Shown: positions 34,503 to 49,249 of the stretch, one piece after another
How the letters are laid out: each line of letters starts with the position of its first letter
How positions within the stretch are numbered: position 1 is the stretch's first letter
Assembly: GCA_947247005.1 (NCBI GenBank)
Contig: OX365962.1
Location: forward strand, 4,933,201-4,997,200
From: Spisula solida
Taxonomy: Eukaryota > Mollusca > Bivalvia > Venerida > Mactridae
DNA length: 64,000 nucleotides
Direction: 5' to 3'
Made by a program: the position numbers and the translations under genes
Notes under the pieces: generated by a model
The model's database searches: none
What the model was told of the DNA's origin: nothing
What the model saw: the letters and a program-made list of their open reading frames with translations, nothing else

Positions 34503-35451
34503 ATAACCAAACTTTCCCGCGCACGTGCGCAGGTTAGAAAGTAACATGAACGACCTCTTCACGAGTTGTTCACGTGGGTTATTAACCAGGGTCGAACAAA
34601 GAAACAAGTGTGTACAAATAGAAAGTTCTTCATGGATTAGACGACGAAAATCGAGTCCGCTGATTGGTCGAAAAAGACGTACAAACACTAAGAAAAATAT
34701 TGGACTATCTGAGGCGCGCCAGCCTGAGTAGTATATCTTACTTAAACAATTGTTTACAAACTGAGTATTGTTAATAATCGTTCTGTTGCAACAAAACGGT
34801 TACTACTACAATAGTTGTCTGCAAAACATATAGATAGCGATGGAACTGAAAGGACAAAACAAACATAATTTCCTTCTTTCAAATGTAAAAAATTGACCCC
34901 TTCCCTAACCTCCTCATGTTTGTCAATCCATTACCAGATTAAATGGACACGTGAAAATATGATCTCACGAACTAATCCAACAACAATGAATTTATACACA
35001 CTGGGTTGAAATCATGACTAGATTTTACCAGCCGTGAAGGTGTTCAATTTACCCGCACAAACTGTTTCACAAATTGGCGTCGGAAGTGAAGTTTTCATCA
35101 TTCAAAATAATAATATGGAATATATGAAACTGCAATCTTAAATGGGATTTAATTTTTAACATTGTGGATGGTGAAATATTAATGAAACAATAGGCATCCA
35201 ACCGTGATGTTAATGTCAAGCAAATACACTGTTTAGATGACTTTGGACACTATTGGATTACTTCAACCATCTGATTCTGAGCAAGGTGGGTGTTATTTTT
35301 TCATTCGGCGTAAATAATTGATATAAGTCAGTTCTTCAACTGTTGTTTTACTTCAGAAATAATTGCCATTGAAACATTTCAAATACCTATACATAGAACA
35401 CGTATCTATCAGTCTATCCCTTGTATGTGTGTTTCATGTAGCCACCCAAAT
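34503..35451. other. Noncoding, nothing recognised
   Basis: No gene or repeat could be supported. Confidence 0.4.
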
Positions 35452-35591
35452 GTAGCCATGGATCCTCTAGTCGCCCCTTGTAGCCATGAATTATCCAGCC
35501 GCCCCTGGTAGCCATGAATCCTCTTGTCGCCCCTGGTAGCCATGAATCCTATACCCGCCCATGGTAGCCATGAATTCCATCTTCTTCTTCT
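35452..35591. repeat. 28-bp minisatellite, five copies
   Basis: GTAGCCATG recurs at exactly 28-bp spacing: 35452, 35480, 35508, 35536 and 35564, each followed by a variable CCT...CGCCC(C/A)T tract. Confidence 0.9.
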
Positions 35592-36868
35592 TCCGTTAAT
35601 GTTATGGGCCCACTCCGTGAGGCTATGTGCAAAGGTGGATGTGAGGTTCAAACAAGTGCTGGGTTAAAATGCTGCAAACGTCTCCGTGAGTATTTACAGC
35701 TGTTCGACGATGCCCGACCTGAATGCCTCGATGGTAGGGGCTCCTGTCAGGTGGACTGGAAGTGTGTTCCATAGGCGTACGCTGGACGGGAAGAAGGAGT
35801 GTTGATAACTGTCTGTTCTGCAGAATGGTACCATGAATCTTGCAGAGGTGTTGATTGCAGTTGAGGTACGGTAGTGGGGTGATGAATCAATGTCGCCCAG
35901 GCAGTATATGATTCGATACACCGTGATGACATTGGCATACTGTCTTCATAGTTGCAAGGGTTGCCACCCAAATTGGTTCATCATGTTGCTGCTGCTACTG
36001 GTGGTATGATAGTCCCCTGTGATGAATCGGGCTGCTCTGTGCTGTACAGCTTCAAGACTAGTGACTGGATACTGTTCTGAGTATGAGAATCCCATACAGG
36101 AGCAGCATATTATATAAATATCAGATGCCTGCCTGCGTGACATTGATATTGTCAACCCGAGGGCAGAATGTCACCCCGAGGCGAAGCCGAGGGTGACTAT
36201 CTGTTTCGAGGGTTGACAATATCAATGTCACGCAGACAGGCATCTGATATTTATTTTATTATGCCGAACAATCTTACAAGTCTAGCAAAATGTTCAAAGC
36301 CATGATTGTGATAGTTATAAACAGTAGACATGACTGTGCTTTCATATATTGTTGTGTTTATTCACATTCTATTTTAGAAAATCTTGTATATTTCAGCAGT
36401 CAATTAAGTAAAATTGACGCAGTCACTTGCCCTTGCATGACATTCAAAATGTCAAGTCGATCACATGACCTGAAAGTCAGTTTTCGGTCGATCACGTGTC
36501 TTTTTTTTTATCTGCCTCTAGGGGTAATGGGACTTTAGCATTGTAATATAAAGTGTGGTATAATAATCCAGGATATGTCGCACAAGATAGCTAGTTGTAT
36601 TGGTTCTTGATGTTACGCAGACAACTCTGGAGGTTTCTGCGTAAGAAGGCTAGGCTGTTGTTTGCCTTCTTAAATGTTGATTCCACATGTGGTTTCCAGG
36701 ATAGATCTTCGGACAATGTCACGGCCAGGTACCTTCCTGTCTTGGGGACTGCTAGTGTTTCGCAATGTATCGTATATGCTGTGGATAAGGGGTTTCTCTT
36801 GCAACTGAATCGAATTACTTCGCATTTAGAGAAGTTGAACGACTTAGCCAGTAATGTTGTTTCTAGTA
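35578..36868 (-). pseudogene. LINE fragment: RT thumb and C-terminus
   Basis: Minus-strand motifs in order: NFSKCEVIRF, LAVTLSEDLSWKPHVEST, NNSLAFLRRNLQ (36845-36620), LVRHILDYY (about 36590-36560), an insertion, then AAPVWDSHTQNS, LEAVQHRAARFITGDY, MMNQFGWQPLQ, and a C-terminus with FFPSSVRLWNTLP (35694-36110). This is the thumb and tail of a non-LTR reverse transcriptase; the palm and endonuclease are absent. A (GAA)n-like tail at about 35578-35592 marks the 3' end. Frameshifts occur between segments. The 5' break coincides with the start of the giant satellite. The clade is not assigned. Confidence 0.8.
36110..36560. mobile_element. Insertion in the LINE, with strong hairpin end
   Basis: The LINE reading frame breaks at about 36110 and resumes at about 36560, with TATA/TATAATA at the junctions. 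Near one end, 36115-36158 and 36209-36253 form 44-bp arms with one mismatch around a roughly 50-nt loop. The loop holds a second palindrome, ACCCCGAGGCGAAGCCGAGG. No ORF. The hairpin motif resembles dispersed short DNA elements seen in many invertebrates (family knowledge). Confidence 0.65.
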
Positions 36869-39800
36869 ATTATACACCAATATGTCAGTTTAGTATGTTG
36901 TTTCTAGTATACACCAATATGTCAGGTAAGTATGTTGTTTCTAGTATACACCAATATGTCGGGTAAGTGTGATGTTTTTAGTATACACCAATACGACAGG
37001 TAAGTATGTTGTTTCTAGTATACACCAATATGTCAGGTAAGTATGTTGTTTATAGTAATTATACACCAATATGTCAGGTAAGTATGTCGTTTCAAGTATA
37101 CACCAATATGTCAAGTAAGTATGTTGTTCTAGTATACACCTATATGTCAGGTAAGTATGTTGTTTCTAGTATACACCAATGTGTCAGGTAAGTATGTTGT
37201 TTCTAGTATACACCATTATGTCAGGTAAGTATGTTGTTTCTAATATACACCAATATGTCAGGTAAGTATGTTGTTCTAGTATACACCAATATGTCAGGTA
37301 AGTATGTTGTTTTAGTATACACCAATATGTCAGGTAAGTGTGTTGTTCTAGTATACACCAATATGTCAGGTAAGTATGTTGTTTTAGTATACACCAATAT
37401 GTCAGGTAAGTGTGTTGTTTCTAGTATACACCTATAGGTCAGGTAAGGATGTTGTGTGTAGTATACACCAATATGTCAGGTAAGTATGTTGTTCCAGTAT
37501 ACACCAATATGTCAGGTAAGTGTTTTGTTTCTAGTATACACCTATAAGTCAGGTAAGTATGTTGTTCTAGTATACACCAATATGTCAGGTAAGTATGTTT
37601 TGTGTAGTATACGCCAATATGTCAGGTAAGTATGTTGTTCTAGTATACATCAAACGTCAGGTAAGTATGTTGTTCTAGTATACTTCAATATGTCAGGTAA
37701 GTATGTTGTTTCCAGTAAACACCAATATGTCAGGTAAGTATGTTGTTTCTAGTATACACCAATATGCCGGGTAAGTATGTTGTTTCTAGTATACACCAAT
37801 ATGTCAGGTAAGTATGTTCTTCAAGTATACACCAATATGTCAGGTAAGTTTGCTGTTCTAGTATATACCAATATGTCAGGTAAGTATGTTGTTCTAGTAT
37901 ACACCAATATGTCAGGTAAGTGTCTTGTTCTAGTATGCATAAATATGTCAGGTAGGTTTGTTGTTCTAGTATACATCAAATGCCAGGTAAGTGTGTTGTT
38001 TCTAGTATACACCTATAGGTCAGGTAAGTATGTTGTTCTAGTACACACCAATATGTCAGGTAAGTGTTTTGTTTCTAGTATACACCTATAGGTCAGGCAA
38101 ATATGTTGTTTCTAGTATACACCAATATGTCAGGTAAGTATGTTGTTCTAGTATAGATCAAACGTCAGGTAAGTATGTTGTGTGTAGTATACACCAATAT
38201 GTCAGGTAAGTATGTTGTTGCTAGTATACACCTATATGTCAGGTAAGTTTGTTGTTCTAGTATACACCAATGTGTCAGGTAAGTGTGTTGTTTCTATTAT
38301 ACACCTATATGTCAGGTAATATGTTGTTTCTAGTATACACCAATATGTCGGGTAAGTATGTTGTTTCTAGTATAAACCAATATGTCAGGTAAGTATGTTG
38401 TTCAAGTATACACCAATATGTCAGGTAAGTTTGTTGATCTAGTATATACCAATATGTCAGGTAAGTATGTTGTTCTGGTATACACCAATATGTCAGGTAA
38501 GTGTCTTGTTCTAGTATGCATAAATATGTCAGGTAGGTTTGTTGTTCTAGTATACATCAAATGTCAGGTAAGTGTGTTGTTTCTAGTATACACCTATAGG
38601 TCAGGTAAGTATGTTGTTCTAGTATACCCCAATATGTCAGGTAAGTGTGTTTTTCTAGCATACACAAATATGTCAGGTAAGTATGTTGTTCTAGTACACC
38701 AATATGTCAGGTAAGTATGTTGTCCTAGTATACGCCAATATGTCAGGTAAGTACGTTGTGTGTAGTATACCCCAATATGTCAGGTAAGTATGTTGTTCTA
38801 GTATACACCAATATGTCAGGTAAGTATGTTATTCAAGTATACACCAATGTTTCAGGTAAGTATATTGTTTGTAGTATACACCAATATGTCAGGTAAGTAT
38901 GTTGTTTCTAGTATACACCTATATGTCAGGTAAGTATGTTGTTCTAGTATACACCAATATGTCGGGTAAGTATGTTGTTCTAGTATACACCAATATGTCA
39001 GGTATGTTTGTTGTTCAAGTATACACCAATATGTCAGGTAAGTACATGTATGTTATTTAAGTATACACGAATGTGTCAGGTAAGTATGTTGTTTGTAGTA
39101 TACACCAATATGTCAGATAAGTATGTTGTTTCTAGTATACACCAATATGTCAGGTAAGTTTGCTGTTCAAGTATACACCAATATGTCAGGTAAGTACATG
39201 TATGTTATTTAAGTATACACCAATATGTCAGGTATATATGTTGTTCTAGTATACACCAATATGTCAGGTAAGTATGTTGTTCAAGTATACACCAATATGT
39301 CAGGTAAGTTTGCTGTTCTAGTATCTACCAATATGTCAGGTAAGTATGTTGTTCTAGTATACACCAATATGTCAGGTAAGTGTTTTATTTCTAGTATACA
39401 CCTATAGGTCAGGTAAGTATGTTGTTTCTAGTATACACCAATATTTCGGGTAAGTATGTTGTTCTAGTATACACCAATATGTCAGGTAAGTATGTTGTTT
39501 CTAGTATACACCAATATGTCAGGTAAGTGTTTTGTTTCTTGTATACACCAATATATCAGGTAAGTTGGTTGTTCTAGTATACGCAAGTATGTCAGGTATG
39601 TGTGTTGTTCTAGTATACATCAATTTGTCAGGTAAGTTTGTTGTTCTAGTAGACATCAAATGTCAGGTAAATGTGATGTTTCTAGTATACACCTAATGGT
39701 CAGGTAAGTATGTTGTGTGTAGTATACACCAATATGTCAGGTAAGTATGTTGTTCTAGTATACACCAATATGTCAGGTAAGTGTTTTATTTCTAGTATAC

Positions 39801-42800
39801 ACCTATAGGTCAGGTAAGTATGTTGTTTCTAGTATACACCAATATGTCGGGTAAGTATGTTGTTCTAGTATACACCAATATGTCAGGTAAGTATGTTGTT
39901 TCTAGTATACACCAATATGTCAGGTAAGTGTTTTGTTTCTTGTATACACCAATATGTCAGGTAAGTATCTTGTTCTAGTATACACCAATATGTCAGGTAA
40001 GTATGTTGTTCTAGTATACCCCAATATGTCAGGTAAGTATGTTGTTCTAGTATACTTCAATATGTCAGGTAGGTATGTTGTTTGTAGTATACACCAATAT
40101 TTCAGGTAAGTATGTTGTTTGTAGTATACAACAATATTTCAGGTAAGTATGTTTTGTGTAGTATACGCCAATTTGTCAGGTAAGTATGTTGTTCTAGTAT
40201 ATTCCAATGTGTCAGGTAGGTATGTTGTTCAAATATACACCAATATGTCAGGTAAGTTTGTTGTTCAAGTATACACAAATATGTCAGGTAAGTATGTTAT
40301 TCAAGTATACACCAATGTGTCAGGTAAGTATGTTGTGTGTAGTATACACCAATACGTCAGGTATGTATGTTGTTCTAGTATACACCAATATGTCAGGTAT
40401 GTATGTTGTTCTAGTATACACCAATATGTCAGGTATGTATGTTGTTTGTAGTATACACCAATATGTCAGGGAAGTTGGTTGTTTGTAGTATACACCAATA
40501 TGTCAGGTAAGTATGATGTTCTTGTATACACCAATATGTCAGGTATGTATGTTGTTTGTAGTATACACAAATATGTCAGGTAAGTATGTTGTGTGTAGTA
40601 TACACCAATATGTCAGGTAAGCATGTTGTTCTAATATACACCAATATGTCAGGTAAGTATGTTGGTTCTAGTATACATCAAATGTCAGGTAAGTGTGATG
40701 TTTCTAGTATACACCAATATGTCAGGTAAGTATGTTGTTTGTAGTATACACCAATATGTCAGGTAAGTATGTTGTTTGTAGTATACACCAATATGTCCGG
40801 TAAATATTATGTTCTAGTATACACAAATATGTCAGGTAAGTATGTTGTTTGTAGTATACACCAATATGTGAGGTAAGTATGATGTTCTAGTATACACAAA
40901 TATGTCAGGTAAGTATGTTGTGTTGTAGTATACACAAAAATGTCAGGTAAGTATGTTGTTCTAGTATACACCAATATATCAGGTATGTGTGTTGTTCTAG
41001 TATACATCAATATGTCAGGTAAGTTTGTTGTTCTAGTATACATCAAATGTCAGGTAAGTGTGATGTTTACAGTATAAACCTAAAGGTCAGGTAAGTATGT
41101 TGTCTGTAGTATACACCAATATGTCAGGTAAGTATGTTGTTCTAGTATACATCAAATGTCAGGTAAGTGTGATGTTTCTAGTATACACCTAAAGGTCAGG
41201 TAAGTATGTTGTGTGTAGTATACACCAATATGTCAGGTAAGTATGTTGTTCTTGTATACACCAATATGTCAGGTATGTATGTTGTTCTAGTATACACCAA
41301 TATGTCAGGTATGTATGTTGTAATAGTATACACCGATATGTCAGGTAAGTGTTTTGTTTCTAGTATACACCTATAGGTCAGGTAAGTTTGTTGTTCTAGT
41401 ACACACCAATATGTCAGGTAAGTATGTTTTTCTAGTATACACCAATATGTCAGGTAAGTATTTTGTTTCTAGTATACACCAATATGTCAGGTACGTGTTT
41501 TGTTTCTAGTATACACCCATATGTCAGGTAAGTATGTTGTTCTAGTATACACCAATATGTCAGGTAAGTATGTTGTTCTAGCATACCCCAATATGTCAGG
41601 TAAGTTTGTTGTTCTAGTATACACCAATATGTCAGGTAAGTGTGTTGTTCAAGTATACATTAATATGTCAGGTAAGTATGTTGTTCAAGTATACATTAAT
41701 ATGTCAGGTAAGTATGTTGTGTGTAGTATACACCAATATGTCAGGTAAGTATGTTTTGTGTAGTATACACCAATTTGTCAGGTAAGTATGTTGTTCTAGT
41801 ATACTCCAATATGTCAGGTAAGTATGTTGTTTCTAGTATACACCAATATGTCAGGTAAGTATGTTTTTTCAATTATACATCAATATGTCAGGTAAGTATG
41901 TTGTTCAAGCATACACCAATATGTCAGTTAAGTTTTATGTCTAGTATACATCAAATGTCAGTTATGTATGTTGTTCTAGTATACATCAAACGTCAGGTAA
42001 GTATGTTGTGTGTAGTATACACCAATATGTCAGGTAAGTATGTTGTTGCTAGAATACACCTGTATGTCAGGAAAGTTTGATGTTCTACTATACACCAATA
42101 TGTCAGATAAGTATGTTGTTCTTGTATACACCAATATATCAGGTAAGTATGTTGTTCTAGTCAACACCAATATGTCAGGTAAGTATGGTGTTCTAGTATA
42201 CACCAATATGTCAGGTAAGTATGTTGTTTCTAGTATAAACATATAGGCCAGGTAGGAATGTTGTTCTAGTATACACCAATATGTCAGGTAAGTATGATGT
42301 TCTAGTATACACCAATATGTCAGGTATGTATGTTGTTCTAGTATACACCAATATGTTTGGTATGTATGTTGTTTGTAGTATACACAAATATGTCAGGTAG
42401 GTATGTTGTGTGTAGTATACACCAATATGTCAGGTAAGCATGTTGTTCTAATATACACCAATATGTTAGGTAAGTATGTTGGTTCTAGTATACATTAAAT
42501 GTCAGGTAAGTATGTTGTTTCTAGTATACACCAATATGCCAGGTAGGTATGTTGTTCTAGTATACACCAATATGTCAGGTAAGTATGTTGTTCTAGTATA
42601 CACCAATTTGTCAGTTAAGTTTGTTGTTCTAGTATACACCAATGTGTCAGGTAAGTTTGTTGTTCTAGTATACACCACTATGTCAGGTAAGTTTGTTGTT
42701 CTTGTATACACCAATATGTCAGGTAAGTATGTTGTTCTAGTATACACCAATATGTCAGGTAAGTATGTTGTTCAAGTATACACCAATACGTCAGGTAAGT

Positions 42801-45164
42801 GTTTTGTTTCTAGTATACACCAATATGTCAGGAAAGTGTTTTGTTTCTAGTATACACCTATAGGTCAGGTAAGTTTGATGTTCTAGTACACACCAATATG
42901 TCAGGTAAGTATGTTTTTCTAGTATACACCAATATGTCAGGTAAGTATGTTGTTTCTAGTATACTCCAATACGTCAGGTAAGTATTTTGTTTCTAGTATA
43001 CACCAATATGTCAGGTAGGTATGTTTTTTCTAGTATAAACCAATATGTCAGGTAAGTATGTTGTTTCTAGTATACCGCAATATGTCAGGTAAGTACGTGT
43101 TTCTAGTATACATAAAAAATGATAGGTAAGTATGTTGTTTCTAGTATACATCAATATGTCAGGTAAGTATGTTGTTTCTAGTATACAGCAATGTGTCAGG
43201 TAAGTTTGTTGTTCTAGTATACATCAAATGTCAGGTAAGTATGTTGTTTCTAGAATACACCAATACGTCAGGTAAGTATGTTGTTTCTAGTATACACCAA
43301 TATGTCAGGTAAGTATGTTGTTTCTAGTATACACCAATATGTCTGGTAAGTTTGTTGTGTGTTGTTTACACCAATATATCAGGTAAGTATGTTGTTTGTA
43401 GTATACACCTATATGTAAGGTAAGTATGTTGTTCTAGAATACACCAATAGGTCAGGTAAGTTTGTTGTTCTAGTATACACCAATATGCCAGGTAAGTATG
43501 TTGTTCTAGTATACATCAAATGTCATGTAAGTGTGTTGTTTATAGTATACACCTATAGGTCAGGAAAGTATGTTACTCTAGAATACCCCGATATGTCAGG
43601 TAGGTATGTTGTTTTAGTATACACCAATATGTCAGGTAAGTTTGTTGTTCTAGTATACACCAATATGTCAGGTAAGTATGTTTTTTCTAGTATACACCAA
43701 TATGTCAGGTAAGTATGTTGTTTTAGTATACACCAATATGTCAGGTAAGTTTGTTGTTCTTGTATACACCAATATGTCAGGTAAGTATGTTGTTTGTAGT
43801 ATACACCTATATGTAAGGTAAGTATGTTGTTCTAGAATACACCAATAGGTCAGGTAAGTTTGTTGTTCTAGTATACACCAATATGTCAGGTAAGTATGTT
43901 GTTTCTTGTATACACCAATATATCAGGTAAGTGTGTTGTTTCTAGTATACACCAATAGGCCAGGTAAGTATGTTGTTCCAGTATACCCCAATATCTCAGG
44001 TAAGTTTGTTGTTCTAGTATACACCAATATTTCAGGTAAGTATGTTGGTCTAGTATACACCAATATGTCAGGCAAGTGTGTTGTTTCTAGTATACACCTA
44101 TAGGCCAGGTAAGTATGTTGTTCTAGTATACCCAATTTCTCAGGTAAGTTTGTTGTTCTAGTATACACCAATATGTCAGATAAGTATGTTGTTCTAGTAT
44201 ACTCCAATATGTCAGGTAAGTATGTTGTTCAAGTATAAACCAATACGTCAGGTAAGTATGTTATTCAAGTATACACCAATATGTCAGGTAAGTTTGTTGT
44301 TCTAGTATACACCAATATGTCAGGTAAGTATGTTATGTGTAGTATACACCAATATGTCAGGTAAGTATGTTGTTTCTAGTATACACTAATATACCAGGTA
44401 TGTATGTTGTTCTAGTATACACCAATATGTCAGGTAAGTATGTTGTTCTAGTATACACCAATTTGTCAGGTAAGTTTGTTGTTCTAGTATACACCAATGT
44501 GTCAGGTAAGTTTGTTGTTCTAGTATACACCAATATGTCAGGTGAGTATGTTGTTCTAGCATACACCAATTTGTCAGGTAAGTATGTTGTTCTAGTATAC
44601 ACCAATATGTCAGGTAAGTATGTTGTTTCTAGTATACACCAATATGCCAGGTATGTATGTTGTTATAGTATACACCAATATGTCAGGTAAGTATGTTGTT
44701 CTAGTATACACCAATTTGTCAGGTAAGTTTGTTGTTCTAGTATACACCAATGTGTCAGGTAAGTTTGTTGTTCTAGTATACACCACTATGTCAGGTAAGT
44801 TTGTTGTTCTTGTATACACCAATATGTCAGGTAAGTATGTTGTTCTAGTATACACCAATATGTCAGGTAAGTATGTTGTTCTAGTATACACCAATACGTC
44901 AGGTAAGTGTTTTGTTTCTAGTATACACCAATATGTCAGGAAAGTGTTTTGTTTCTAGTATACACCTATAGGTCAGGTAAGTTTGTTGTTCTAGTACACA
45001 CCAATATGTCAGGTAAGTATGTTTTTCTAGTATACACCAATATGTCAGGTAAGTATTTTGTTTCTAGTATACACCAATATGTCAGGTAAGTACGTTGTTC
45101 TAGTATACACCAATATGTCAGGTAAGTATGTTGTTTCTAGTATACACCAATATGTCAGGTAAGT

Positions 45165-47215
45165 GTTTTGTTTCTTGTATACACCAATATGTCAGGTAAG
45201 TATCTTGTTCTAGTATACACCTATATGTCAGGTAAGTATGTTGTTCTAGTATACCCCAATATGTCAGGTAAGTTTGTTGTTCTAGTATACACCAATATGT
45301 CAGGTAAGTATGTTGTTCTAGTATACTTCAATATGTCAGGTAGGTATGTTGTTTGTAGTATACACAAATATATCAGGTAAGTATGTTGTTTGTAGTATAC
45401 AACAATATTTCAGGTAAGTATGTTTTGTGTAGTATACGCCAATTTGTCAGGTAAGTATGTTGTTCTAGTATATTCCAATGTGTCAGGTAGGTATGTGGTT
45501 CAAATATACACCAATATGTCAGGTAAGTTTGTTGTTCATGTATACACAAATATGTCAGGTAAGTATGTTATTCAAGTATACACCAATGTGTCAGGTAAGT
45601 ATGTTGTGTGTAGTATACACCAATACGTCAGGTATGTATCTTGTTCTAGTATACACCAATATGTCAGGTATGTATGTTGTTCTAGTATACACCAATATGT
45701 CAGGTATGTATGTTGTTTGTAGTATACACCAATATGTCTGGGAAGTTTGTTGTTTGTAGTATACACCAATATGTCAGGTAAGTATGATGTTCTTGTATAC
45801 ACCAATATGTCAGCTATGTATGTTGTTTGTAGTATACACAAATATGTCAGGTAAGTATGTTGTGTGTAGTATACACCAATATGTCAGGTAAGCATGTTGT
45901 TCTAATATACACCAATATGTCAGGTTAGTATGTTGGTTCTAGTATACATCAAATGTCAGGTAAGTGTGATGTTTCTAGTATACACCAATATGTCAGGTAA
46001 GTATGTTTTTTCAATTATACAACAATATGTCAGGTAAGTATGTTGTTCAAGCATACACCAATATGTCAGTTAAGTTTTATGTCTAGTATACATCAAATGT
46101 CAGTTATGTATGTTGTTCTAGTATACATCAAACGTCAGGTAAGTATGTTGTGTGTAGTATACACCAATATGTCAGGTAAGTATGTTGTTGCTAGAATACA
46201 CCTGTATGTCAGGAAAGTTTGATGTTCTACTATACACCAATATGTCAGATAAGTATGTTGTTCTTGTATACACCAATATATCAGGTAAGTATGTTGTTCT
46301 AGTCAACACCAATATGTCAGGTAAGTATGGTGTTCTAGTATACACCAATATGTCAGGTAAGTATGTTGTTTCTAGTATAAACATATAGGCCTGGTAGGAA
46401 TGTTGTTCTAGTATACACCAATATGTCAGGTAAGTATGATGTTCTAGTATACACCAATATGTCAGGTATATATGTTGTTCTAGTATACACCAATATGTCA
46501 GGTAAGTAGGTTGTTTCTAGTATACACCAATATGTCAGGTAAGTATGTTGTTTGTAGTATACACCAATATGTCCGGTAAATATGATGTTCTAGTATACAC
46601 AAATATGTCAGGTAAGTATGTTGTTTGTAGTATACACCAATATGTCAGGTAAGTATGATGTTCTAGTATACACAAATATGTCAGGTAAGTATGTTGTGTT
46701 GTAGTATACACAAAAATGTCAGGTAAGTATGTTGTTCTAGTATACACCAATATATCAGGTATGTGTGTTGTTCTAGTATACATCAATATGTCAGGTAAGT
46801 TTGTTGTTCTAGTATACATCAAATGTCAGGTAAGTGTGATGTTTATAGTATAAACCTAAAGGTCAGGTAAGTATGTTGTCTGTAGTATACACCAATATGT
46901 CAGGTAAGTATGTTGTTCTAGTATACATCAAATGTCAGGTAAGTGTGATGTTTCTAGTATACACCTAAAGGTCAGGTAAGTATGTTATGTGTAGTATACA
47001 CCAATATGTCAGGTAAGTATGTTGTTCTAGTATACACCAATATGTCAGGTATGTATGTTGTAATAGTATACACCGATATGTCAGGTAAGTGTTTTGTTTC
47101 TAGTATACACCTATAGGTCAGGTAAGTTTGTTGTTCTAGTACACACCAATATGTCAGGTAAGTATGTTTTTCTAGTATACACCAATATGTCAGGTAAGTA
47201 TTTTGTTTCTAGTAT
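45165..47215 (+). repeat. Mosaic higher-order block
   Basis: Three consecutive pieces match earlier array segments in shuffled order: 45165-46000 with 39930-40730 (offset 5235 then 5271), 45992-46487 with 41850-42345 (offset 4142), and 46510-47215 with 40720-41500 (offset 5776 then 5740). Breakpoints fall within units that match both parents. Confidence 0.8.
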
Positions 47216-49249
47216 ACACCGATATGTCAGGTAAGTTTGTTGTTTCTAGTATACTCCAATACGTCAGGTAAGTATTTTGTTTCTAGTATACACCAATATG
47301 TCAGGTAGGTATGTTTTTTCTAGTATACACCAATATGTCAGGTAAGTATGTTGTTTCTAGTATACCGCAACATGTCAGGTAAGTATGTTGTTTCTAGTAT
47401 ACGCCAAAATGATAGGTAAGTATGTTGTTTCTAGTATACATCAATATGTCAGGTAAGTATGTTGTTTCTAGTATACTCCAATACGTCAGGTAAGTATTTT
47501 GTTTCTAGTATACACCAATATGTCAGGTAGGTATGTTTTTTCTAGTATACACCACTATGTCAGGTAAGTTTGTTGTTCTTGTATACACCAATATGTCAGG
47601 TAAGTATGTTGTTTCTAGTATACACCAATATGTCAGGTAAGTATGTTGTTCTAGTATACACCAACACGTCAGGTAAGTGTTTTGTTTCTAGTATACACCA
47701 ATATGTCAGGAAAGTGTTTTGTTTCTAGTATACACCTATAGGTCATGTAAGTTTGATGTTCTAGTACACACCAATATGTCAGGTAAGTATGTTTTTCTAG
47801 TATACACCAATATGTCAGGTAAGTATGTTGTTTCTAGTATACACCGATATGTCAGGTAAGTTTGTTGTTTCTAGTATACTCCAATACGTCAGGTAAGTAT
47901 TTTGTTTCTAGTATACACCAATATGTCAGGTAGGTATGTTTTTTCTAGTATACACCAATATGTCAGGTAAGTATGTTGTTTCTAGTATACCGCAACATGT
48001 CAGGTAAGTATGTTGTTTCTAGTATACACCAAAATGATAGGTAAGTATGTTGTTTCTAGTATACATCAATATGTCAGGTAAGTATGTTGTTTCTAGTATA
48101 CAGCAATGTGTCAGGTAAGTTTGTTGTTCTAGTATACATCAAATGTCAGGTAAGTATGTTGTTTCTAGAATACACCAATACGTCAGGTAAGTATGTTGTT
48201 TCTAGTATACACCAATATGTCAGGTAAGTGTGTTGTTTATAGTATACACCTATAGGTCAGGAAAGTATGTTACTCTAGAATACCCCGATATGTCAGGTAG
48301 GTATGTTGTTTTAGTATACACCAATATGTCAGGTAAGTTTGTTGTTCTAGTATACACCAATATGTCAGGTAAGTATGTTTTTTCTAGTATACACCAATAT
48401 GTCAGGTAAGTATGTTGTTTCTAGTATACCGCAATATGTCAGGTAAGTATGTTGTTTCTAGTATACACCAAAATGATAGGTAAGTATGTTGTTTCTAGTA
48501 TACATCAATATGTCAGGTAAGTATGTTGTTTCTAGTATACAGCAATGTGTCAGGTAAGTTTGTTGTTCTAGTATACATCAAATGTCAGGTAAGTATGTTG
48601 TTTCTAGAATACACCAATACGTCAGGTAAGTATGTTGTTTCTAGTATACACCAATATGTCAGGTAAGTGTGTTGTTTATAGTATACACCTATAGGTCAGG
48701 AAAGTGTGTTACTCTAGAATACCCCGATATGTCAGGTAGGTATGTTGTTTTAGTATACACCAATATGTCAGGTAAGTTTGTTGTTCTAGTATACACCAAT
48801 ATGTTAGGTAAGTATGTTGGTTCTAGTATACATCAAATGTCAGGTAAGTATGTTGTTTCTAGTATACACCAATATGTCAGGTAAGTATGTTGTTTCTAGT
48901 ATACACCAAAATGATAGGTAAGTATGTTGTTTCTAGTATACATCAATATGTCAGGTAAGTATGTTGTTTCTAGTATACAGCAATGTGTCAGGTAAGTTTG
49001 TTGTTCTAGTGTACATCAAATGTCAGGTAAGTATGTTGTTTCTAGAATACACCAATACGTCAGGTAAGTATGTTGTTCTAGTATACATCAAATGTCATGT
49101 AAGTGTGTTGTTTATTGTATACACCTATAGGTCAGGAAAGTATGTTACTCTAGAATACCCCGATATGTCAGGTAGGTATGTTGTTTTAGTATACACCAAT
49201 ATGTCAGGTAAGTTTGTTGTTCTAGTATACACCAATATGTCAGGTAAGT

